From positions 124,001 through 188,000 of the forward strand of contig JAUSLJ010000033.1 in NCBI GenBank assembly GCA_030646715.1: a DNA stretch of 64,000 nt, written 5' to 3'. The position numbers and the translations under genes are program-made. Below, piece after piece: positions 9,298 through 18,635 of this stretch (position 1 is the stretch's first letter; every line of letters starts with the position of its first letter). Below the pieces are notes generated by a model. It did no database searches. It was not told the origin of the DNA and was given only the letters and a program-made list of their open reading frames with translations. The DNA comes from Agitococcus sp. (GTDB taxonomy: Bacteria > Pseudomonadota > Gammaproteobacteria > Pseudomonadales > Moraxellaceae).

Positions 9298-9570
9298 TTA
9301 TTTCTTCTCAGGAGTCCAACCTTTAGGCCGTTCATAATCGGCATTGCTGAGAAACTTCTCGCGTTGCTCATCCAAAAACACATGCGTTTCAGGCTGCATG
9401 ACATTGAGATGGTTTTCATTAATTAACATCGTTTGATGTTTTAGCCATTCTTGCCATGCTTGTTTCGACACCGAATCAAACAATGCCTGACCTTTAACAC
9501 CGGGAAACGGCGCAAAAGCCAAACCTTCGAGTTCTTGTTGATACTTACGGCACATTACCAGACGAGTCAT
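9298..9570 (-). CDS. yggX: Probable Fe(2+)-trafficking protein YggX
   Basis: A 90-residue YggX family protein, implicated in iron trafficking and protection of Fe-S clusters from oxidants. Family signatures are the early Cys in 'TRLVMC', '[18 protein letters not shown]', '[18 protein letters not shown]' and the C-terminal 'GWTPEKK'. The ORF track extends upstream to a TTG, but the ATG at 9570 fits the family N-terminus (M-T/S-R) and has AGGA 7 bases upstream, so I place the start there. It lies 11 bases downstream of argH on the same strand and is probably co-transcribed with it. Confidence 0.93.
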   Translation of the reverse strand: MTRLVMCRKYQQELEGLAFAPFPGVKGQALFDSVSKQAWQEWLKHQTMLINENHLNVMQPETHVFLDEQREKFLSNADYERPKGWTPEKK

Positions 9571-9581
9571 ATTCAATTCCT

Positions 9582-10967
9582 TTAAGCAATACGTTGACGA
9601 GCACGTTGTACTGCTGCTAATACCTGATTCGGTGCAGTGCCGCCAATATGATTACGGGCATTCACTGAGCCTTCCAGAGTTAAAACTGCAAACACATCGT
9701 CAGCAATGGTATCCGAAAACTGTTGTAGCTCAGCTAGCGTCATCACACTCAAATCTTGATTGGTTTGTACGCCGTAAGCGACCGCTTTACCGACAATTTC
9801 ATGAGCATCTCTAAAAGCTGTGCCTTTTTTCACCAAATAGTCAGCTAAGTCGGTGGCGGTCGCAAAACCACGTAACGCTGCCGAGCGCATTTCTTCACGG
9901 CGCGGTTGTAAGGCAGGAACCATATCCGCAAAGGCGCGTAAACAAGCTTGTAGTGTATCTAAGGCATCAAATAGCGGTTCTTTATCTTCTTGGTTATCTT
10001 TGTTGTAGGCTAAGGGCTGGCCTTTCATCAACGTTAACAAGCACATTAAATGGCCATTCACCCGTCCTGTTTTACCGCGCACTAATTCGGGTACATCAGG
10101 GTTTTTCTTTTGCGGCATAATGCTAGAGCCAGTACAAAAGCGATCAGGAATATCGACAAACTTAAATTGTTGTGAGTTCCATAAAATCAACTCTTCGCTC
10201 ATGCGTGATAAGTGCATCATCGCAATCGCGGCGGCTGAACAAAACTCTATGGCAAAATCGCGGTCAGAAACCGCATCCAGTGAGTTTTCACACACAGCTT
10301 CAAAACCTAATAATTCAGCCGTATAAGCCCGATCAATCGGGTAGGTTGTTCCTGCTAAGGCCGCAGAACCTAAAGGCATACGATTGACACGTTTACGGCA
10401 ATCGGCCAAACGCTCATCATCCCGTACCAGCATTTCAAACCATGCGAGTAAATGATGACCAAAAGTGACAGGCTGTGCCGTTTGCAAATGGGTAAAGCCA
10501 GGCATAATGGTGGCGGCTTCACGTTCAGCAAGATCTAACAAACCCTGTTGTAAACGTTGTAAGATAAGACGCGTTTTGTCGATTTCGTCGCGTAAATACA
10601 AACGAATATCGGTTGCTACTTGGTCATTTCGGCTGCGTCCTGTATGCAGTTTCTTACCAGTAATGCCAATGCGGTCAGTGAGACGGGCTTCGATGTTCAT
10701 ATGTACATCTTCTAAGTCCACGCGCCAATCAAAACGACCTGCTTCAATATCGGCTTGAATAGCGGCTAAACCGTCGATAATGGCATCCCGTTCGGCGGCT
10801 GTTAAGACCCCCACTTTAGCCAGCATCGTCGCATGAGCACATGAGCCTTGAATATCATGCTGGTATAATCGTTTATCAAAGGTGACAGAAGCGGTAAACT
10901 CAGCGACAAAGGCATCGGTGGCTTCACTAAAGCGACCGCCCCACATAGTAGAAGATGGTGTCATCAT
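9582..10967 (-). CDS. argH: Argininosuccinate lyase
   Basis: Catalyses the last step of arginine synthesis, splitting argininosuccinate into arginine and fumarate. It is a cytoplasmic homotetramer of the fumarase/aspartase superfamily. The start 'TMWGGRF', the '[16 protein letters not shown]' segment, '[20 protein letters not shown]' and the superfamily signature '[12 protein letters not shown]' with its mobile catalytic Ser are all present. The length (461) is standard. It is divergent from algZ across 86 bases, the arrangement found in Pseudomonas, and is followed by yggX. Confidence 0.97.
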   Translation of the reverse strand: MMTPSSTMWGGRFSEATDAFVAEFTASVTFDKRLYQHDIQGSCAHATMLAKVGVLTAAERDAIIDGLAAIQADIEAGRFDWRVDLEDVHMNIEARLTDRIGITGKKLHTGRSRNDQVATDIRLYLRDEIDKTRLILQRLQQGLLDLAEREAATIMPGFTHLQTAQPVTFGHHLLAWFEMLVRDDERLADCRKRVNRMPLGSAALAGTTYPIDRAYTAELLGFEAVCENSLDAVSDRDFAIEFCSAAAIAMMHLSRMSEELILWNSQQFKFVDIPDRFCTGSSIMPQKKNPDVPELVRGKTGRVNGHLMCLLTLMKGQPLAYNKDNQEDKEPLFDALDTLQACLRAFADMVPALQPRREEMRSAALRGFATATDLADYLVKKGTAFRDAHEIVGKAVAYGVQTNQDLSVMTLAELQQFSDTIADDVFAVLTLEGSVNARNHIGGTAPNQVLAAVQRARQRIA

Positions 10968-11053
10968 ACGAATTCATTTGAAATTAAAAATAAAAAATAA
11001 GAGCAAAGCCTTGTAATTAAGAGCGATGTCTCACGACGAGTATAACAGGAATT

Positions 11054-12139
11054 ATGGAAAAAACGTCCGCTGTAAAAAACACGCAGTCTGTTGTTGATGA
11101 CTTCTTTTTGCCCGATTTTTGCAATTTACAATCGGTACTAAAATTATTAATTGTCACGGAATTATTGGCGGTTTTTTTAACCTTGGCTGATTTAGAAGCA
11201 TTAACGCCTTTACCGTGGGCTGATTTTGGCTTGAAGTCGTTTTTATTGGCATGGGTGGCCATGAGCATTGCTGTGCTGGTTTGCTGGCTTCGTCCTCACT
11301 TACAAACCATTAAACGCTCGTATGCTGCATTTATTATTCTATTTCTATTTGTGATGTTAGTGGCTTTTTTTACCTTTGTTGCCGAAGGTATTTTACTGTT
11401 TTTGCAAATACGGCAACAAGGCGATGTTAATCTAGCTGTCGTCTTGGTACGAAATGTGTTGATGAGTGGCATTATTGGCGGATTAGTACTACGCTATTTC
11501 TATCTACAAGAGCAGTTACTTCATCGGCAGCGAACAGAGTTAACGGCTAGAGTACAAGCTTTACAAGCCCGTATTCGACCACACTTTTTGTTTAACTCGA
11601 TGAATATTATCGCCAGTTTGATTATGGTTGACCCCGAAAAAGCCGAGCATGTGGTTGAGGATTTATCTGCTTTGTTTCGGGCAAGTCTCAAAGCCGAAGG
11701 TGAAGTATCTTTAAGTGACGAAATCAGCTTGTGTAACAGTTACTTAAATATTGAAAAATTGCGTTTAGGTAAACGCTTGGATTTTGAGTGGCGTTTTGAT
11801 AATTTACAGTCCGACTTACGTATTCCAGCCTTAACTTTACAACCTTTACTAGAGAATGCTATTTATCATGGTGTAGAGTTGAGCGATGAGGGTGGGAAAG
11901 TCACAATTTTAGTGTCATGGACGGGGCAGGAATTAAATATAATTATTACCAACCCCTACCACGAGAATAAAAAAAGCACTCACAAGGGTAATAATATGGC
12001 GGTTGATAATATTCGTGAGCGTTTACAAGCGCATTATGGAACAAAGGCTAAACTAAAAGCACAGGCCGCTGGTTCATTATTTACCACGCACATCAGCTAT
12101 CCCTTAGCGTATGGCGAAGAATATATCCGCCTCTCTTAA
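11054..12139 (+). CDS. algZ: Sensor histidine kinase of the LytS/YehU class (AlgZ/FimS-like)
   Basis: A membrane-bound two-component sensor. Four hydrophobic segments occupy about residues 30-155. A short coiled linker then leads to a His_kinase (PF06580) domain with 'RPHFLFNSMNIIASL' (phospho-His177) and a HATPase with 'LQPLLENAIYHGVE'. The length (361) matches AlgZ. The gene directly precedes algR and is divergent from argH, exactly as in Pseudomonas, where AlgZ/AlgR control twitching, alginate and other surface traits. The regulon here is unknown. The glycine boxes look weak, as is usual in this class. Confidence 0.88.
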   Translation: MEKTSAVKNTQSVVDDFFLPDFCNLQSVLKLLIVTELLAVFLTLADLEALTPLPWADFGLKSFLLAWVAMSIAVLVCWLRPHLQTIKRSYAAFIILFLFVMLVAFFTFVAEGILLFLQIRQQGDVNLAVVLVRNVLMSGIIGGLVLRYFYLQEQLLHRQRTELTARVQALQARIRPHFLFNSMNIIASLIMVDPEKAEHVVEDLSALFRASLKAEGEVSLSDEISLCNSYLNIEKLRLGKRLDFEWRFDNLQSDLRIPALTLQPLLENAIYHGVELSDEGGKVTILVSWTGQELNIIITNPYHENKKSTHKGNNMAVDNIRERLQAHYGTKAKLKAQAAGSLFTTHISYPLAYGEEYIRLS

Positions 12140-12165
12140 CAAGAATTAATAATGATGGAGACCCT

Positions 12166-12909
12166 ATGCGAGTTTTAGTTTGCGATGATGAAGCCCTTGC
12201 ACGCGACCGCTTAGTGCGTTTATTACGTGATGCTGACGAATGTGAAGTGGTGGGTGAGGCCGAAAATGGCCGCGATGCTTTACAAAAAGTAGAAATGCTG
12301 ACGCCTGATGTCGTGTTGTTAGATATTCGTATGCCCGTAATGGATGGTATTGCTTGTGCCGAAGAATTAGCCCGTTTGCCAAATCCGCCCGCCGTGATTT
12401 TTATTACCGCCTTTGATGAACACGCTTTAGCGGCGTTTCAAGTGGAAGCGATTGGTTATTTACTCAAACCAGTACGCCGTGACCAATTAAATGAAGCCTT
12501 AGCTCGCGCCTCACGTGTTAATAGGGCTCAATTACAACATATCCGTGAACAAGCCAATGATGATGGCAAGCCTGAAGCCCGTCAGCATATTTCGGCTCGT
12601 ACCCATCGAGGTTTAGAATTAATCCCGATTAGTGACATTTATTATTTTTTAGCTGACCAGAAATATGTCACCGTGCGCCATGCGCGAGGCGAAGTATTAG
12701 TCGATGAAACGCTCAAAGATTTAGAAGATGAATTTGGCGACCGTTTTTTGCGCGTTCATCGCAACGCCCTATTAGCGGTCAATTATTTAGAAGGTTTAGA
12801 TGCGGTGCAAAACGGCCAGTGTTTTGTCCGTTTTCGGGGAATTCCAGAAAAATTATTAGTCAGTCGTCGACATTTACCACAATTACGCGAAAAAATGCAA
12901 AATTTGTGA
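12166..12909 (+). CDS. algR: LytTR-type response regulator, AlgR-like
   Basis: A cytoplasmic transcription regulator with an N-terminal receiver (acidic pair D7/D8, acceptor Asp53 in 'VLLDIRMPVMDG', Lys in 'YLLKPV') and a C-terminal LytTR DNA-binding domain (about residues 143-245; 'FLRVHRNALLAVNYLEGL'). LytTR proteins bind direct repeats upstream of target genes. It follows algZ by 26 bases and is its likely partner. In Pseudomonas the next genes are hemCDXY; here two lipoprotein genes lie in between. Confidence 0.92.
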   Translation: MRVLVCDDEALARDRLVRLLRDADECEVVGEAENGRDALQKVEMLTPDVVLLDIRMPVMDGIACAEELARLPNPPAVIFITAFDEHALAAFQVEAIGYLLKPVRRDQLNEALARASRVNRAQLQHIREQANDDGKPEARQHISARTHRGLELIPISDIYYFLADQKYVTVRHARGEVLVDETLKDLEDEFGDRFLRVHRNALLAVNYLEGLDAVQNGQCFVRFRGIPEKLLVSRRHLPQLREKMQNL

Positions 12910-12999
12910 TAAAAAGGGCGACAAGATTATAATAAGCGCGATACATCATTTTTTGTGCAGCCTTCGGCAATTGCCCTTATAATAACTCACACAAAAAAC

Positions 13000-13020
13000 A
13001 GAGCCTAGCGCATTGGCTCT
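13000..13020 (-). terminator. Hairpin in algR-hydrolase spacer with T-run on the minus side
   Basis: AGAGCC / GGCTCT forms a 6-bp stem with a 9-base loop in the 151-base gap after algR. On the minus strand it is followed by GTTTTTTG, resembling a weak intrinsic terminator, although no minus-strand gene reads into it. On the + strand it lacks a U-tract. A GC-rich AAGGGC...GCCCTT pair lies just upstream. It may instead be an mRNA structure between algR and the next gene. Confidence 0.3.
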
Positions 13021-13060
13021 ACAATAAAAACAACCGTTTTCTAGCGGTCGGGGAAGTTTT

Positions 13061-14167
13061 ATGAGTAACTGGAGTGTGTTTTTGATCCGGTTTCTATTGC
13101 TTGTCAGTGTGATCGGCACCTTTACGGGTTGTGCAAACTTGCATAACGTCAAGTCTGCTGAACCTGAAAAATACATCTTAGGTGAAAATGCTACTGACGC
13201 ACGCTATTTTTATACGCGTAGCGGTCTGCGCTTGTTTGGCCAATGGTGGGTACCCAAAGATCGTCCGCGTGCAGTGATTTTATTGGTACATGGGACGGTA
13301 TTGCACTCGGGCTTTTATGCGCCTTGGGCGAATGAGTTAACCAAAAATGGTTATGCTGTCTTCGGTATTGACTTGCGCGGTTGGGGACAATCACAAGGTT
13401 ATGGTCGTCGTGGCAATGTTGGTAATTACGATGAATATGTTGAAGATGTTACCTTGGCGCGTCGTGAAATTAGAAAACGTTATCCCAATATTCCCGTGTA
13501 TTTACAAGGTGAGTCTTTAGGTGGTGCTGTCGCTTTGCTGTCCCACATTATGGATAGGGTGACACTTGACGGACTCATTTTGAATGCGCCTGCGGTTAAA
13601 ATTAGCCCATTTGCGCAGTGGAATTTATGGGGTGCTGCACAAGGTGCTAAAATGTTCCCCGAAATGCCTTCATTACCTTTATTTAAGTCACTAACGGGTT
13701 TAGTACTCACGGATAAAGATGCCCAAGACCGTTTTTGGACAGACCCTTTTACGACACGCAAAGCATTAGGCGCAGGTTTTGTTGTTGCTCTCCAAGATGC
13801 GACCGAGCGTTTGCAGTTAAATGTCAATAATGTCAGAGCACCGATGCTAGTGATTCAAGGGACAAAAGATTATGTCATTCCTCAAAGCTCCAGTGAGTTT
13901 TTGATCAAAGAAGCACGTAGTACTGACAAAACCTTAACCATTATCAACGGCTTACACCACTCCACTTTGCATGACCGACAAAAACAAGAAGTATGGGATG
14001 ATATTATTAGCTGGCTAGATAAACGTGCTGACCAAGCTTTAGCGGCGCGTAAGTTGTTACCTGACGAAACGGAAATATCGGCAGCCGACGACCAAGCGCC
14101 TACATTGGAAAAAGCAGCATATCGTCCGAAATACCCAAAACTCACGATGACAACAACGAGGAATTAA
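13061..14167 (+). CDS. Lipoprotein alpha/beta hydrolase (serine aminopeptidase S33 / monoglyceride-lipase type)
   Basis: The N-terminus has a hydrophobic signal ending in 'GTFTGC', so Cys24 is the likely lipidation site (Phe at -3 is slightly atypical). The mature part is a Hydrolase_4/S33 fold with 'LLVHGTVLHSGFYAPW', 'GIDLRGWGQSQG', the nucleophile elbow 'GESLGGA' (Ser152), the acid segment 'QGTKDYVIP' and the catalytic His in 'GLHHSTLHD'. This suggests an envelope lysophospholipase or monoacylglycerol-lipase-like role. The natural substrate is unknown. It forms a two-gene unit with the TRL-like lipoprotein 3 bases downstream and is placed between algR and hemC. Confidence 0.85.
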   Translation: MSNWSVFLIRFLLLVSVIGTFTGCANLHNVKSAEPEKYILGENATDARYFYTRSGLRLFGQWWVPKDRPRAVILLVHGTVLHSGFYAPWANELTKNGYAVFGIDLRGWGQSQGYGRRGNVGNYDEYVEDVTLARREIRKRYPNIPVYLQGESLGGAVALLSHIMDRVTLDGLILNAPAVKISPFAQWNLWGAAQGAKMFPEMPSLPLFKSLTGLVLTDKDAQDRFWTDPFTTRKALGAGFVVALQDATERLQLNVNNVRAPMLVIQGTKDYVIPQSSSEFLIKEARSTDKTLTIINGLHHSTLHDRQKQEVWDDIISWLDKRADQALAARKLLPDETEISAADDQAPTLEKAAYRPKYPKLTMTTTRN

Positions 14168-14170
14168 TAA

Positions 14171-14482
14171 ATGAAATATTTTTTGTGGCCTTTACTCTTA
14201 GCCACAGCATTGTCTGGTTGTGCCACTTCCGTCAGCCCAGTGACAGGTGCTCTGTATAGCAATGTTAAAGCACCCATGCTTGCCACAGATAGTAATGAAA
14301 AACCAACTAAAATTGGTCGTGCGACTGCGCGTTCAATATTGGGCGTTTACGCGGTGGGCGATGCCAGCATCGAGTCGGCGGCTAAAAATGCGGGTATTAC
14401 TCGTATTCACCATGTTGACTATCAAACACAAACGATCTTGGGTGTAATGGCCGATTTTACTGTGATTGTTTACGGTAATTAG
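14171..14482 (+). CDS. TRL-like family lipoprotein
   Basis: A 103-residue protein with a clear lipoprotein signal ('ALSGC', Cys17) and the TRL-like domain (PF13146). The hallmarks are 'GALYSNVKAPM' near the start, then 'SILGVYAVGDASIESAAKNAGI' and 'HHVDYQTQTILGVMADFTVIVYG'. TRL-like proteins are small envelope proteins of unknown function found in many proteobacteria. It is translationally close to the upstream lipoprotein hydrolase and probably shares its transcript. Confidence 0.85.
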   Translation: MKYFLWPLLLATALSGCATSVSPVTGALYSNVKAPMLATDSNEKPTKIGRATARSILGVYAVGDASIESAAKNAGITRIHHVDYQTQTILGVMADFTVIVYGN

Positions 14483-14507
14483 AGTCTGTTGATGTTTTGA
14501 TTGTGTA

Positions 14508-14565
14508 GTAGGGGCGCATGATTGCGCCCTATTGTCAGAAAAAGGGTGCAATCATGCACCCCTAC
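14508..14565. repeat. GTAGGGGCGCATGATTGCG long hairpin repeat
   Basis: Two 23-base arms (14508-14530 and 14543-14565) are complementary at 21 of 23 positions and enclose a 12-base loop. They form a very stable cruciform or mRNA hairpin in the 214-base gap between the TRL lipoprotein and hemC. Sequences of the type GTAGGGGCGCATGATTGCGCCC are a known class of dispersed palindromic repeat. It may act as the transcription end for the lipoprotein pair. Confidence 0.85.
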
Positions 14566-14696
14566 GCATAACTTTTGAACTATTTCATCAAACGGTAACA
14601 GACCTTAGCAAGGCTTTCAAAAAACATTCTTTCTTATTCCTTCCCGCATTGCCATAATCCGCCCACTGCTTTTAGCTGCTGTTTAGGTTATAACCC

Positions 14697-15614
14697 ATGA
14701 GAACACTCCGTATTGCTACCCGTAAAAGCCCGCTGGCGCTGTGGCAGGCCGAATATGTCAAAGCCAATTTATTAAAACATCATCCCCAATTAACGATAGA
14801 GTTGGTCACTTTTACCACTCAAGGCGATAAAATTTTAGATACGCCACTGGCTAAAATTGGTGGCAAAGGTTTGTTTGTCAAAGAATTAGAAGTGGCGATG
14901 TTGGAAGGGCGAGCTGATTTGGCAGTACACTCCATGAAAGATGTGCCGATGGATTGCCCTGAAGGATTAGCGATTACAGTCATTTGTGAGCGCGAAGATC
15001 CAACCGATGCGTTGGTGTCGAATCGTTTTTCAAGCTTAGCAGAATTACCACAAGGCGCGATTGTGGGTACTTCAAGTTTACGTCGTCAATGTCAACTGCG
15101 GGCATTACGGCCTGATTTAGTGATACATGATTTACGCGGTAATGTCGGTACACGGCTAGGACGTTTAGATAATGGTGAATATGATGCCATTATTTTAGCC
15201 AGTGCAGGTTTAAAACGCTTAGGTTTAGAAGCACGTATTCGTCAACGCCTAACCGAGTTGTTGCCAGCAGTAGGGCAGGGCGCAGTGGGTATTGAGTCGC
15301 GCATAGACGACCAAGAATTATTAGCTTTACTTGCGCCATTACACCATCAAGCGACTGCGCTTTGTGTTCATGCTGAGCGAGCGATGAATCGACGTTTACA
15401 AGGCGGTTGCCAAGTGCCCATCGCAGGATTTGCCACGTTAGAGCAAGAAACGATGACCTTAAAAGCATTGGTTGGCAGTGTCGATGGGCAACAAATTATT
15501 CACTCGCAAGCACAAAGTGACGATTTACAGGCTGTCGAAGCTCTAGGTTTACAAGTGGCAGATGGTTTATTAACACAGGGTGCAGCGCAAATTTTGGCTG
15601 CCGTTTATGGCTGA
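14697..15614 (+). CDS. hemC: Porphobilinogen deaminase (hydroxymethylbilane synthase)
   Basis: Polymerises four porphobilinogen units into hydroxymethylbilane in heme/siroheme synthesis; soluble and monomeric. The sequence starts '[18 protein letters not shown]' and contains '[27 protein letters not shown]', '[18 protein letters not shown]', '[13 protein letters not shown]' and the cofactor loop '[13 protein letters not shown]', whose Cys binds the dipyrromethane cofactor. At 305 residues it has standard length. It is the first gene of a hemC-hemD-hemX-hemY-thioesterase run with overlapping or almost touching reading frames. Confidence 0.97.
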   Translation: MRTLRIATRKSPLALWQAEYVKANLLKHHPQLTIELVTFTTQGDKILDTPLAKIGGKGLFVKELEVAMLEGRADLAVHSMKDVPMDCPEGLAITVICEREDPTDALVSNRFSSLAELPQGAIVGTSSLRRQCQLRALRPDLVIHDLRGNVGTRLGRLDNGEYDAIILASAGLKRLGLEARIRQRLTELLPAVGQGAVGIESRIDDQELLALLAPLHHQATALCVHAERAMNRRLQGGCQVPIAGFATLEQETMTLKALVGSVDGQQIIHSQAQSDDLQAVEALGLQVADGLLTQGAAQILAAVYG

Positions 15615-16407
15615 TTTATTAGGTCTGAACGTGTTAAACACGCGGCCATTGGCGCGCGCTGTCAGCCTGCAAAACGCGTTATTAGCGACAGGCGCAAGGG
15701 TTCAGCAATTGCCGTTGCTAGAAATAGACGCATTGCCATTGACAGCCGAAGCGCAACAATGGTTGAGGGATTTAGACCGTTACCGTTGGGCTTTTGTCGT
15801 GAGTCCAACAGCCGCCGAATTAGGGCTGCAACATCTAGCAGATTATTGGCCACAATGGCCGCTGGATGTGCAATGGTTGGCGGTGGGTGATAGTACAGCA
15901 CAAGTGCTGCGTCAGCATTTACTCAGTCCGATGATTCCAGATGAAGAAACCAGTGAAGGTTTGTTGCGCTTGCCCATTTTTCAGCAGTTACATAGGGGTG
16001 ATCGCTTATTAGTATTACGCGGTGAAGGTGGGCGTAACCTTGTTCGTGAACATTTAATCACTCAAGGCGTGCGTGTCGATTATATTGAATTATATCGCCG
16101 TCAGTTGCCCACGCAGACCGCCAGCTTATGGCAACAAATAGCCATGATGGACGTGTTGCCTGATGTGGTAATTTTGACGAGTGGTGAAAGTTTACATCAT
16201 TGGCTGACTATTGCAGGTGCAGCAGCAAAAACCATCATCCCGTTGGTGATTAGTCCGCGTTTGGCGATATTGGCGGAGAATGCGGGCTTAAAGACCTGTA
16301 TTATTGCTAAAAGTAGTCGCGCTAACGATATCATTGATGCCTTGATAACGTGGCGAAATTTGCAAAAGCATGATATTGATGACAACGAGCCAACGCATAG
16401 AAGATAA
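15607..16407 (+). CDS. hemD: Uroporphyrinogen-III synthase
   Basis: Closes hydroxymethylbilane with inversion of ring D to give uroporphyrinogen III. HemD proteins are poorly conserved, but the start 'GLNVLNTRP', '[17 protein letters not shown]', '[11 protein letters not shown]', '[17 protein letters not shown]' and 'YRRQLP' fit the family, as does the position after hemC. The ORF track starts at a GTG (15580). I prefer the ATG at 15607, which overlaps hemC by 8 bases and gives the usual N-terminus (266 residues). It is translationally coupled to hemC and followed 4 bases later by hemX. Confidence 0.9.
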   Translation: MADLLGLNVLNTRPLARAVSLQNALLATGARVQQLPLLEIDALPLTAEAQQWLRDLDRYRWAFVVSPTAAELGLQHLADYWPQWPLDVQWLAVGDSTAQVLRQHLLSPMIPDEETSEGLLRLPIFQQLHRGDRLLVLRGEGGRNLVREHLITQGVRVDYIELYRRQLPTQTASLWQQIAMMDVLPDVVILTSGESLHHWLTIAGAAAKTIIPLVISPRLAILAENAGLKTCIIAKSSRANDIIDALITWRNLQKHDIDDNEPTHRR

Positions 16408-16411
16408 AAAT

Positions 16412-17422
16412 ATGAGCCAAACACGTCAGCCTATTCAAGTTCCCCCCAAAATAACCCTGAAACTGGGGGTGTGGGGACGTGTGGGTTTGATATTGGCCGT
16501 GATTACCGCTATTGCGAGTTATGTCCTGTATCACAATGGTGTTCGTTACAAAGACCGTGAAAAAGCCCATTTTCAAGAATTATCGCAACAAATTCAGCAA
16601 TTACGGCAAGGCCAGCAACAACATTTAAGTGAAAATGCCGTGCTCCATCAGCAAGTTGAGGCTTTAAATGCTCAAGTCACTCAGCTAAAAGTGGGTTTAG
16701 AACCAGAGCAACGGCAACTATGGCTGGTAAAACAAGTTAGCCGTTACATTGAGCTAGCAGAGCAGCAATTATTATTACAAGCCGATATTCCTTCCGCAGA
16801 AATATTATTAGCCGTTGCCGACAAGTTACTAGCAGATCATGCCGATACCAATTTGCTTGCCTTACGTGAAGCAATTGCCGCTGATAAAATGTCGCTAGTG
16901 ACCGCACAACAAATAGATAAAGCAGGTATTTCTTTGCGTTTGGATGCGTTAAAAAGTCAAGCGAGTCTGTTTGTTGCACCCACGCGCCGCGAAGTCACGC
17001 AGGCGGGCGTTGCCGAACCTGTACAGGCGCAAGATTCATCATGGTGGGCACAAGGCTGGCTGGCTTTTCGGCAATTAATCGTCATTCGTCAGTATGATAA
17101 GCCCGTTCAGCCGTTATTGGCCGATGATCAACGCTGGTTGTTGCAACAGAATGTTTATTTAGCACTCAGTCAGGCGCAATTAGCGTTATGGGCGCACCAG
17201 AGTCATCGTTATCAGCAAAGCCTGAGCGAAGTCGAAAAATTACTCGCCAATTATCAACAACTTAATCCTCAATATGCGGCTATTTTGGCCGAAGTCAAAG
17301 AGCTAGAAGACATCAGTTTAGAGGTGGCGACACCGACGTTAAGTCATAGCCAACAGCTATTAGCAACTTTGTTGACGCCAGTAAATACCGAGCCAATGCC
17401 GCAGCAGGTGCTTACGCCATGA
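16412..17422 (+). CDS. hemX: HemX-family membrane protein of the heme operon
   Basis: HemX (PF04375, annotated in the past as a uroporphyrinogen-III methyltransferase) has a single N-terminal membrane helix ('VGLILAVITAIASYVLYH') followed by a Gln-rich coiled coil ('LSQQIQQLRQGQQQHL') and a periplasmic helical domain. It lacks a methyltransferase motif, so a catalytic role is unlikely. In gammaproteobacteria it always sits with hemD and hemY. The ORF track starts inside hemD; I use the ATG at 16412, 4 bases after the hemD stop (336 residues). Its stop overlaps the hemY start as ATGA. Confidence 0.87.
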   Translation: MSQTRQPIQVPPKITLKLGVWGRVGLILAVITAIASYVLYHNGVRYKDREKAHFQELSQQIQQLRQGQQQHLSENAVLHQQVEALNAQVTQLKVGLEPEQRQLWLVKQVSRYIELAEQQLLLQADIPSAEILLAVADKLLADHADTNLLALREAIAADKMSLVTAQQIDKAGISLRLDALKSQASLFVAPTRREVTQAGVAEPVQAQDSSWWAQGWLAFRQLIVIRQYDKPVQPLLADDQRWLLQQNVYLALSQAQLALWAHQSHRYQQSLSEVEKLLANYQQLNPQYAAILAEVKELEDISLEVATPTLSHSQQLLATLLTPVNTEPMPQQVLTP

Positions 17423-18633
17423 TGAAACTGTTGGCAGCTCTATTATTTCTCGTCTTGGGTGGTGTACTAGGTTGGCTATTTTTAGCAGATAATGGTTATG
17501 TGCTGATTGCTTGGCAACAAACGTCTGTCGAGATGAGTTTGGTATTGGCGGTTATTTTGTTGATTGTGGAGGCGGTGATAGCGGTCATTGCCTTGGAGTT
17601 AGTCTTAGGGCTTTTCGGTTTTCGGGCATTAGTGAGCAAATGGTTGGGGCAAAATCGTTATCACCGCGCTCAGTCAGCATTAAGTAAAGGCTTAACGTTA
17701 ATGGCACGCAACGATTTTAAGCGTGCCGAAAAAATGTTTGTCCGTTCTGCACAATTAGCGACAGATACTTTTCCTGCTTATCTTTGTGCCTGCCAAGCGG
17801 CACAAGCGCAGTTAGCCATGCAACGCGCTGAAGACTATTTGGTGTTAGCGGAAACGTCCACTAATCGCTTAGCCATACAACTGACGCGCGCTCGATTATG
17901 GATTGATTCAGGACAGTGGGAGGCAGCTGTCAGTAGTTTAAAAACGCTATATAGCCATGATCGAAAAGAGCCAATAATCGCCGAATTATTATTGCAAAGT
18001 TTAATAAAATTAAAATCTTGGCAGGAGATTATGGAGTTATTGCCATTATTGTCAAAAACCATTGCCAGTGTTCAAACCAGTGCTTCATTAATTGAAGCCT
18101 ATCAGTGTAGTTTGTCGTGGTTGGCCGAAACAGGGAATCGTGTTGATAAAGTCGCCACATTAAAACGCTTACGAGACTTTTGGGCTACGTTACCAACCTT
18201 TGTCAAACATAATATGGATGTCGTGTATAGCTATGCTGAAGCAGTTATTACGATTGGTTTTGATGAAGAAGCGGAAGAGTTGTTACGCGTGAGTTTAGGG
18301 CAACAATGGCATAACGGTTTGGTGGAGTTATACGGACGAATCCGTCATTCACAACCTGAGCGCAGCTTACAATACGCATTGGATTGGCTGAAAAAGCATC
18401 CGCAAAGCCCCATCTTATTGTTGACGCTAGGGCGATTAAGTATGCAGAGTCGTCAATGGCCAGAGGCAAAAGCCTATTTTGAGCAAAGTTTAACGCTCCA
18501 TAAAAACACCGAAACGTATGCGGAGTTTGTGCGTTTGCTTCAGCATTTGAATGACCCCGAAGCGGCACATTATTTGATTGCAGGTTTGAATCAATTAGTC
18601 ACCAAACCCTTACCTAATTTACCACTACCGTAG
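17419..18633 (+). CDS. hemY: HemY-family TPR membrane protein of the heme operon
   Basis: The HemY_N domain carries two membrane helices ('LLAALLFLVLGGVLGWLFLA' and 'LVLAVILLIVEAVIAVIALE'), followed by tetratricopeptide-like helical repeats to residue ~390. This gammaproteobacterial HemY is not the protoporphyrinogen oxidase of the same name. Its role in heme synthesis is thought to be assembly or scaffolding in the inner membrane. Length (404) and position after hemX, with a 4-base ATGA overlap, are standard. Confidence 0.9.
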   Translation: MMKLLAALLFLVLGGVLGWLFLADNGYVLIAWQQTSVEMSLVLAVILLIVEAVIAVIALELVLGLFGFRALVSKWLGQNRYHRAQSALSKGLTLMARNDFKRAEKMFVRSAQLATDTFPAYLCACQAAQAQLAMQRAEDYLVLAETSTNRLAIQLTRARLWIDSGQWEAAVSSLKTLYSHDRKEPIIAELLLQSLIKLKSWQEIMELLPLLSKTIASVQTSASLIEAYQCSLSWLAETGNRVDKVATLKRLRDFWATLPTFVKHNMDVVYSYAEAVITIGFDEEAEELLRVSLGQQWHNGLVELYGRIRHSQPERSLQYALDWLKKHPQSPILLLTLGRLSMQSRQWPEAKAYFEQSLTLHKNTETYAEFVRLLQHLNDPEAAHYLIAGLNQLVTKPLPNLPLP

Positions 18634-18635
18634 GC

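Noticed and set aside
9231-9419. 62-aa minus-strand ORF across the CTCCGCTCAG repeat and yggX
   Set aside because: Out-of-frame shadow of yggX continuing through repeat sequence ('SVRASTPLSHHDSAQPA').
11017-11268. 83-aa minus-strand ORF over the start of algZ
   Set aside because: Lys/Asn-rich shadow antisense to algZ; it would also cover the argH-algZ promoter region.
12910-13060. Structured non-coding RNA between algR and the lipoprotein hydrolase
   Set aside because: Several short stems are present but no family pattern is recognised and no promoter or end signal delimits an RNA; only the clearest hairpin is listed.
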